64,000 bases of DNA, from contig CAVQID010000036.1 of assembly GCA_963712485.1 (NCBI GenBank), positions 84,017 through 148,016 of the forward strand, in the 5' to 3' direction. The notes beneath the pieces are model-generated. The model was not told the DNA's origin and made no database searches. It saw nothing but the letters and a program-made list of their open reading frames with translations. This document shows, one piece after another, positions 59,004 through 64,000 of the stretch (its first letter is position 1; every line of letters starts with the position of its first letter). The position numbers and the translations under genes are program-made. The DNA is from JALORV01 sp963712485 (GTDB lineage Bacteria; Pseudomonadota; Gammaproteobacteria; Burkholderiales; Burkholderiaceae_F).

Positions 59004-59410
59004 CGCAAGCGTCTTCGCTTGCTCCTTGTGGGATCGAGTCAGGTCGTTGTCGCCGCTAATCTTGGCCGCTCTGGCGAGCGCTTCATGCGCGTAGCCAAGG
59101 TAGAACGGCTCCAGTTCGCCGCGATACGGGACATGCAGACTTCCGCCTGCCGACGCGCTTCGGCCGCATTACCCAGTAATGACTTGAATCCTCGATGCTT
59201 GCCAGAAGCCAACTGAAAGTTGCTGGTTACCGCAGTCGGGGCGCTGCAACCAGTGATATATCGATGCCTGGTTGAGCGCGACCATCAGTCGATCATCTTC
59301 CGCTGTCCGATCTTTTTCTCGATAAGGTCCCACGCGCTATTGAAGCAGTGAGCCGCGAAATACTTGTGCGCCGCCGCAGCATCAAACGCGGGACTCTTCG
59401 CCTTGGGCAT
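59004..59410 (-). pseudogene. Remnant of an uncharacterised small protein gene, frame broken, 3' end lost
   Basis: ATG 59410 has GGAGAGCAGGC ahead. It opens MPKAKSPAFDAAAAHKYFAA and CFNSAWDLIEKK. After a shift in the A5 run near 59315 it continues as MVALNQASIYHWLQRPDCGN and LSVGFWQASRIQ, then AAEARRQAEVCMSRI, then ELEPFYLGYAHEALARAAKI in a third frame. I recognise this as one continuous family, a roughly 150-aa helical, TPR-like protein seen widely in bacteria, but cannot name it. At about 59003 it passes in frame into the KfrA-like sequence, so its normal C-terminus is gone. Confidence 0.5.
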
Positions 59411-59549
59411 GCCTGCTCTCCGTTTGTTTTCGAGCGATTCTGGCGCCACGCGCTGACGGCAGCAACTGCCAGCAAAGGAAGTTGAGCCAACGCGGACATT
59501 CATCCGAGCCGAGTGCATACTGCCCGCCGTTGGGGATGGGGGAGGCAAG

Positions 59550-60497
59550 GTGGATCCCGTATCGAAGATCATCATTCCTTTTTTTGGCCTCATCCTGCTC
59601 GGTTACGTCGCTGCCCGAAAGAACTGGGTGCCTCCCGCGGCGGTGCCGGCGTTCAATGGATTTCTTCTTTACTTCGCGGTTCCGGCGCTCCTATTTCGCT
59701 TCGCGTCGACCGCCGCATTCACCGAGATAATGAATGGGCGCTTCTTCATCGCCTACACCCTCGGCGGCCTCGTCACGCTGTTCTGCGTACTTGCCTTCTC
59801 GCGGAGCGTGATGGGCGCGCCGCTTCGGGATGCGTCCTTCTACGGCCTGGCGGCGAGCGCGACCAACATCGGCTACCTCGCCATTCCGCTGCTCGTGGCT
59901 CTGCTAGGCGCCTCAGCTGCCTCGCCGGCGATGGTGGCGACGGTCGCGGAAATGACTATTGTCGCGTCGGTGGCAGTGGCGCTCTGTCAGCTGGACGGCA
60001 CCCGGTCCGCAGGTTGGCGCAGGGCCGTAGCCGACGCAATAGCTCGTGCGGCAGTAAATCCCTTTTTGATCAGCATCGCGGTTGGAGCTGCTTTTTCGGC
60101 GCTCCATTGGAAGTTGCCCACGCCGATGGACGAGATCATGAATCTGCTCGCTAACGCCGCCGGACCCTGTGCACTTTTCGCGATCGGCGTCTCGCTCTAC
60201 CGGCCAGGCACGACTCAAGGCATTTCGCTTATCGCGCTGCCTGTCGCTGGCAAGCTGTTGCTTCATCCACTCTTGGTTTGGCTGGCGCTTCTCGCGTTCG
60301 GCCTCGACCGGTTCACGATCACGGCGGGCGTCTTGATCGCTGCCCTTCCCACGGCGGGCTGGGTCTTCATTTTCGCGCAGCGCTACGAGTCGGACGTGGC
60401 CCGCATTTCCACCGCGCTCGTTGCCAGCACTGCGCTCGCAGCGATCACATTTTCGGCACTGGTCTGGTATCTCGGCCTAGGCATTGCGGCGAAATAG
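59550..60497 (+). CDS. AEC-family transporter (auxin efflux carrier-like permease)
   Basis: 315 aa from GTG 59550 with GGGGGAGG ahead. About ten hydrophobic segments in the two-times-five pattern of the AEC family. MDPVSKIIIPFFGLILLGYV opens it, ASATNIGYLAIPLLVALLGA contains the family's kinked helix motif, and NAAGPCALFAIGVSLYRPGT and AALPTAGWVFIFAQRYESDV are its second-half equivalents. Bacterial members export small organic acids such as malate; the substrate here is unknown. It is the only clearly intact transporter in the accessory region. Confidence 0.9.
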   Translation: MDPVSKIIIPFFGLILLGYVAARKNWVPPAAVPAFNGFLLYFAVPALLFRFASTAAFTEIMNGRFFIAYTLGGLVTLFCVLAFSRSVMGAPLRDASFYGLAASATNIGYLAIPLLVALLGASAASPAMVATVAEMTIVASVAVALCQLDGTRSAGWRRAVADAIARAAVNPFLISIAVGAAFSALHWKLPTPMDEIMNLLANAAGPCALFAIGVSLYRPGTTQGISLIALPVAGKLLLHPLLVWLALLAFGLDRFTITAGVLIAALPTAGWVFIFAQRYESDVARISTALVASTALAAITFSALVWYLGLGIAAK

Positions 60498-60536
60498 CTT
60501 CAAGGTCCGTACATGGACGCCCCCGGTTTGAAGTGG

Positions 60537-60660
60537 CTCATGCCCAGCAGCAGCGGCTTACCACCGCTGGAGCTCTGCTGCGGCACCAGCCCCAACCAGG
60601 CCGCCAACTGCCGCCCGCTGGCGAAGCGATCAGGCTCGACATGCTGCTCGTGCCAGGCTC
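60537..60660 (-). mobile_element. IS110-family transposase fragment
   Basis: The minus strand reads DRFASGRQLAAWLGLVPQQS followed by SSGGKPLLLGMS, which is the conserved C-terminal (transposase_20) motif of IS110 transposases. Only about 35 residues are recognisable. The sequence diverges on both sides, with no DEDD domain and no ends visible. A further 50 residues upstream in the same frame (to 60796) are unrecognised. Confidence 0.65.
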
Positions 60661-60828
60661 GAAACTGATCCGCCTTGAATACCATGTTGGTGTCCAGCAC
60701 TTTGTTCGCTGGGCGGCTGATCGTTGCCTTTGGATCGACCAGGACGACGTGGTGAAACGTTGGACCTGTCCCAACCCTCCCGGTCATGCCGAGCATTTCA
60801 AGCGCCTTCTTCGGCGACCGCTCGTGCC

Positions 60829-60918
60829 GAGCAAGTAGAAGGAGTACGTGCGACTGATCAATAGGTGATCAATCTGGGCGGTCTCGCCTGCGCGTTCAAA
60901 ACGAAGATCGTGGAGCAC
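60829..60918 (-). pseudogene. NERD-domain protein fragment
   Basis: About 30 residues on the minus strand, HDLRFERAGETAQIDHLLIS followed by RTYSFYLLG, match the start of the nuclease-related domain (NERD), whose conserved core is (A)QIDH. Both flanks are unrelated, so this is a scrap of a larger gene. Confidence 0.55.
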
Positions 60919-61148
60919 CGCGGATGTCCACGTCGTCGCTCCTGCGCGCACGCGCACTGCCGCCAGCCGTCCGCACGGTCGGTATTCGTCGCGCGCACCC
61001 GGCCGCCATCCGCAACCACGCCGCGATTTCGCCGCGCCGTCGCCAGGCGCTCGCCGCAGCGCCGAATGCTTCCTACTGTGCCTGTCGACCGCGACCCCCG
61101 ATCGACGCGGCGCGGTTCGACCTCCCACCCGAGCAGAAAGGAAACGCC

Positions 61149-62552
61149 ATGGCCAGCAAGCGCAGCAACCGGAACGGAGTTGCCAAGCGAAACTCCGTCG
61201 TCCTCCCCATGTTCATCGCCGCGTCGGCCGCAGCCCTCGTCCTCGCCGCCTGCGGAGGCAGCGCGAGCGACCCCGTTGCTCCCGACGCCGTTGCTCCCAA
61301 CGCCGTTGCTCTCGGCTCCGCCCAGTCGAGCGGCCGGACGCTCGCGATCGCGCCCGGCAACGACGTGATCGCGTACTGGAACCTGATCGCGACCAATACC
61401 GTCAACGTCGCGCCGGCCGCCACTGACACAACCCCGGAGGAGCGGCGCCCGGTCTACTCGTTCGATCTCGCGACGGTGCAGGTGGCGATGTTCGATGCCG
61501 TCAACGCGATCGACGGCTCGTACGTGCGCTTCGCGGCGCAGCCGACGACCGCCACCGCCGGCGCCTCCCTCGCCGCGGCGGCGGCAGCCGCGGCGTATCA
61601 CACGCTCAAGGGCCTGTTCCCGAATCGCACGGCGCAGTACCAGACCGCATACGACAACTACGTCGGCACGCTGCCGGATGGTGACGCGAAGACGCGCGGC
61701 CTGCAGATCGGCCAGGAGGTCGCCGTGCAGATCGTCGCGCTGCGCGCCGATGACGGCCGCTGGACACCCGTCACGTACACGCCGACGAGCCTGCCCGGAC
61801 GTTTCCGCGGCACCAATCCGATCAACACCTTCATGCCCTTCGTGCGCCCGTTTACGTTGCAGAGCACCGCGCAGTTCCGCGCCGACGGCCCGCCGCCGCT
61901 CACGAGTTCCGAGTACGCCGCGGACGTCAACGAGGCCAAGGCCCTGGGTGCCGCCAATGGCAGCGTGCGCACCGCGGAACAGACCGAGATCGCCCGCTTC
62001 CATACCGAACCGCCACCGGTGTTCTGGCCGCGCAACCTGCGTATCTTCGCTACCGCCGACCGCAGCATCGCCGAGAACGCACGCACCATGGCAGTGCTGT
62101 GGACCGCGAGCGCGGACGCGACGATCGCCTGTTTCGAATCGAAATACCACTTCGACAGCTGGCGGCCGATCAGCGCGATCACGCTCGCGGACACCGACGG
62201 CAATGCGGCAACCGATGTCGATCCGTCGTGGACGCCCGTCTTGCCGACGCCCAATCACCCCGAGTACCCGGCGGCACACTCGTGCGTGACCGGCGCGACG
62301 GCCGAAGTGCTGCGGCAACTCTTCGGCACGAAGAAGCTGGCGTTCGACTGGAGCAGCGGCGTCACGGGGACGACCACGCACCACTTCGACTCGACCGACG
62401 ACATCGGCAAGGAGGTCCAGCTCGCGCGCATCGCTGGCGGCATGCACTTCCGCACGGCCACGGTCCACGGCGAGGTCTTGGGCATGAAGGTCGGCAAGTG
62501 GATCCTCAAGAACCACTTCCAGCCGGCGGCGCGCGGCAACAGCGGCAACTGA
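61149..62552 (+). CDS. Vanadium-dependent haloperoxidase / PAP2-family lipoprotein
   Basis: 467 aa from ATG 61149, with AGAAAGGAAA ahead. An N-terminal lipobox LVLAAC (lipid Cys C35) follows a basic start, so it is probably a membrane-anchored lipoprotein. The PAP2/VHPO vanadate- or phosphate-binding residues are visible: KYHFDSWRPISAI (Lys, Arg), HPEYPAAHSCVTGA (the PSGH equivalent, with Ala and a His) and ARIAGGMHFRTATVHGEVLG (Arg, His, His). Both haloperoxidases and acid phosphatases share these. The length and the KYHFxxWRP form favour the haloperoxidase branch. The actual reaction is not determined. Confidence 0.82.
   Translation: MASKRSNRNGVAKRNSVVLPMFIAASAAALVLAACGGSASDPVAPDAVAPNAVALGSAQSSGRTLAIAPGNDVIAYWNLIATNTVNVAPAATDTTPEERRPVYSFDLATVQVAMFDAVNAIDGSYVRFAAQPTTATAGASLAAAAAAAAYHTLKGLFPNRTAQYQTAYDNYVGTLPDGDAKTRGLQIGQEVAVQIVALRADDGRWTPVTYTPTSLPGRFRGTNPINTFMPFVRPFTLQSTAQFRADGPPPLTSSEYAADVNEAKALGAANGSVRTAEQTEIARFHTEPPPVFWPRNLRIFATADRSIAENARTMAVLWTASADATIACFESKYHFDSWRPISAITLADTDGNAATDVDPSWTPVLPTPNHPEYPAAHSCVTGATAEVLRQLFGTKKLAFDWSSGVTGTTTHHFDSTDDIGKEVQLARIAGGMHFRTATVHGEVLGMKVGKWILKNHFQPAARGNSGN
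61272..61316 (+). repeat. Three 15-bp repeats in the lipoprotein linker
   Basis: CCCGTTGCTCCCGAC, GCCGTTGCTCCCAAC and GCCGTTGCTCTCGGC encode (P/A)VA(P/L)(D/N/G) just after the lipid-anchored cysteine. This is a flexible spacer that could vary in copy number. Confidence 0.7.
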
Positions 62553-62750
62553 GGTTGCAGGAGGCTTCGCCGGGCGCGGCTGCACCTTGAACCGCAGTCA
62601 TCGGCGCCCGGCCGCAGCCATGCCATGGTCCGCGGCATTCGTCGGTGTGCCGGCCGGCGATCGGCGCCGCCGCGGCAAACTGGTTGACGGGGCGCTGCAC
62701 CCGGAACAATCTGGCGCAAACGCACGCGAGCGGCTCGAGCCGTCCAGACG
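62553..62750. other. Intergenic region before the histidine kinase gene
   Basis: 198 bp, GC-rich. CGCCGGGCGCGGCTGC (from 62568) and GGCGCCCGGCCGCAGCC (from 62604) are imperfectly complementary and could form a large hairpin. No T run follows. No clear promoter is seen. Confidence 0.35.
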
Positions 62751-63890
62751 ATGTTTCACCGAAACTCCGCAATCCCCAATGCCCGTGGGTGGCCGGCGGC
62801 CGCACGCGCTTGGCTCGCACCGCGCACGCGCGTGTTGCTTCCAGCTGCGCTCGTAACGCTGTTTCTCTCGAGCGAGCTGCTGTTCCAGCCCGATCTGTTC
62901 GACTTCTGGTCGCCGGCCGACGTGCTCCTCGCCTGGCTCGAGTACCTGGCCGAACTCGGCAGCATCGCGGCGGCCATGGTGGCAGCCTACTGGTTCGTCG
63001 ACGCCGCGATCGAGCGCTGGCCACGCTTGCGGCGGTGGCGCCTGCTCTGGATGGCCGCCGCCTTCCACGCTGTCGCCTTCGGAAGCCTATGGGCGATGAC
63101 AGCGGTCGTCAGCGGCGCAGCCCTGCTGCCGACCGGGCTGGCGTTGACGCAGGCCATCCACTGGGCGTTCATCGGCACGTTCCTCGTGGTCATGGACACG
63201 CTGTGGCAGAAGGCGCGGCGCGCGGAATCGGAGGCAGCGGCGCTCGCCTCCGGCGGCGCCGCGCTGGCGCGCGAAGAACGCGAACTGCAGTTGCGCTTGC
63301 TGCAGGCGCAGATCGAGCCGCATTTCCTGTTCAACACGCTCGCCAACGTCCGCCGCCTCTACCGGCTGCATCCCGACCAAGGCACGCAGATGATGGACAG
63401 CCTCAAGCGCTACCTGCGGGCGGCGCTGCCGAACGTGCGGCGCGCCGATGCGACGCTCGCTGACGAGCTCGCGCTGGTGCGGTCCTATCTCGAGCTGCTG
63501 CGCATGCGGATGGCCGAACGTCTCGTCTACACGATTGTTGTCGACGCGGGCCTCGGCGCCACGCCGTTCCCGCCGATGATCGTCGTCACGCTCGTCGAAA
63601 ACGCGATCAAGCACGGGCTCGAACCGTCCGAACACGGCGGGCGCATCGACGTGCGCGCGCAGCGCCTCGGCGCGATCCTCGAAGTCAGCGTCTGCGACGA
63701 CGGGGTCGGACTGAACCCACAATCGACGCACGGGACAGGCGTCGGTCTGGCCAACGTACGCCGCCAGCTGACCGGCCGTTACGGCGCCGCGGCGCGCCTG
63801 TGCCTGCGGCCACAGTCGCGGGGGTTCAGCGCCACGATCGAAGTCCCGCTCGCCGCGGATCCCATTACCGCAGCGCTCGCCGCGACGTGA
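62751..63890 (+). CDS. LytS/YehU-type sensor histidine kinase
   Basis: 379 aa. Four or more N-terminal membrane helices (residues about 28-150), a short coiled linker (KARRAESEAAALASGGAALA), then the His_kinase domain with phospho-acceptor H191 in LLQAQIEPHFLFNTLANVRR. The HATPase part has PPMIVVTLVENAIKHGLEPS (N box) and DDGVGLNPQSTHGTGVGLAN (G boxes). Partners of this class are usually LytTR response regulators encoded next door; the following gene is cut off. The start could be ATG 62751; no strong ribosome site is seen. Confidence 0.88.
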   Translation: MFHRNSAIPNARGWPAAARAWLAPRTRVLLPAALVTLFLSSELLFQPDLFDFWSPADVLLAWLEYLAELGSIAAAMVAAYWFVDAAIERWPRLRRWRLLWMAAAFHAVAFGSLWAMTAVVSGAALLPTGLALTQAIHWAFIGTFLVVMDTLWQKARRAESEAAALASGGAALAREERELQLRLLQAQIEPHFLFNTLANVRRLYRLHPDQGTQMMDSLKRYLRAALPNVRRADATLADELALVRSYLELLRMRMAERLVYTIVVDAGLGATPFPPMIVVTLVENAIKHGLEPSEHGGRIDVRAQRLGAILEVSVCDDGVGLNPQSTHGTGVGLANVRRQLTGRYGAAARLCLRPQSRGFSATIEVPLAADPITAALAAT

Positions 63891-63892
63891 AC

Positions 63893-64000
63893 ATGCGAAC
63901 GACCGACTGGGCTTCGCCAGCAGCGGCCGAGCACACGGTCCGAACCAACGCCGCGCGCACGCCTCCGTCGAGCGGTACGCTCTGGCGGGCCGTGCAGCTC
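63893..64000 (+). CDS. Start of a further gene, cut by the window end
   Basis: ATG 63893 lies 2 bp after the kinase stop and stays open for 36 codons (MRTTDWASPAAAEHTVRTNA, then SGTLWRAVQL). It is probably co-transcribed with the kinase. No family can be recognised from this length. Confidence 0.4.
   Translation, partial: MRTTDWASPAAAEHTVRTNAARTPPSSGTLWRAVQL

Noticed and set aside
60278..60838. Plus-strand 186-codon frame overlapping the AEC transporter and IS fragment
   Set aside because: It is out of frame with the transporter and runs antisense through the IS110 fragment, with no family resemblance.
54796..60930. Possible integron cassette array
   Set aside because: Mixed orientations with gene-free spacers suggested it, but I found no attC core sites (GTTRRRY paired with RYYYAAC) and no integrase in the window.

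Overview
The window is GC-rich DNA from a betaproteobacterium, most likely Burkholderiales or a close relative. The diagnostic block is rne / rluC / HAD / Rieske / maf / yceD / rpmF / plsX-fabHDG-acpP-fabF / rpoE-rseAB-mucD / lepA-lepB-DUF4845-rnc-era-recO-pdxJ-acpS-nagZ, together with the mltG-tmk-holB-pilZ-tatD run and the moaA-mobA-moeA cluster. No rRNA, tRNA or CRISPR array was seen.

Layout. (1) 1-11.65 kb: a branched-chain amino-acid-type ABC transporter (end of the binding protein, livH, livM, livG, livF), then a same-strand CoA-catabolism cluster: a bifunctional enoyl-CoA hydratase/3-hydroxyacyl-CoA dehydrogenase, an acyl-CoA dehydrogenase, two short-chain dehydrogenases, an NADP-dependent oxidoreductase and an alpha/beta hydrolase. 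From about 2.47 to 12.77 kb the reading frames break many times by single-base indels while the protein sequence of each piece stays well conserved. I therefore annotate whole genes across the breaks. (2) 11.7-24.9 kb: an M16 protease, a YbgC-like thioesterase running into a GNAT acetyltransferase, the minus-strand ygfZ-DUF4936-NRDE operon, the mltG-tmk-holB-pilZ-tatD operon, a Rieske-tailed FAD oxidoreductase, a GNAT protein and a CNT nucleoside transporter. (3) 25-35 kb: coniferyl-aldehyde-type dehydrogenase, molybdenum cofactor genes, rne with a long leader, rluC, HAD phosphatase and a Rieske protein. (4) 35-54.8 kb: the housekeeping core, covering maf, fatty-acid initiation and elongation, the sigma-E envelope-stress operon, and the lepA-to-nagZ operon. 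It reads without any frame break.

(5) 54.8-60.95 kb: an accessory stretch inserted after nagZ. It holds a broken DUF2726-like gene, an Xre/MbcA/ParS-type antitoxin with no toxin beside it, a GNAT gene, a broken lipocalin-like gene, a KfrA-like coiled-coil gene that has lost its DNA-binding head and is joined in frame to the remains of another gene, an intact AEC-family transporter, and fragments of an IS110 transposase and a NERD-domain protein. It looks like a boneyard of mobile and defence-type DNA. (6) 61.1-64 kb: a lipoprotein of the vanadium haloperoxidase/PAP2 family and a LytS-type histidine kinase, with a following gene cut by the window end.

No wholly new system could be demonstrated. 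The best leads are the orphan antitoxin, the KfrA chimera, the thioesterase-GNAT fusion or frameshift, the palindrome and hairpins around lepA, plsX and rne, and the tandem-repeat tail of RNase III.
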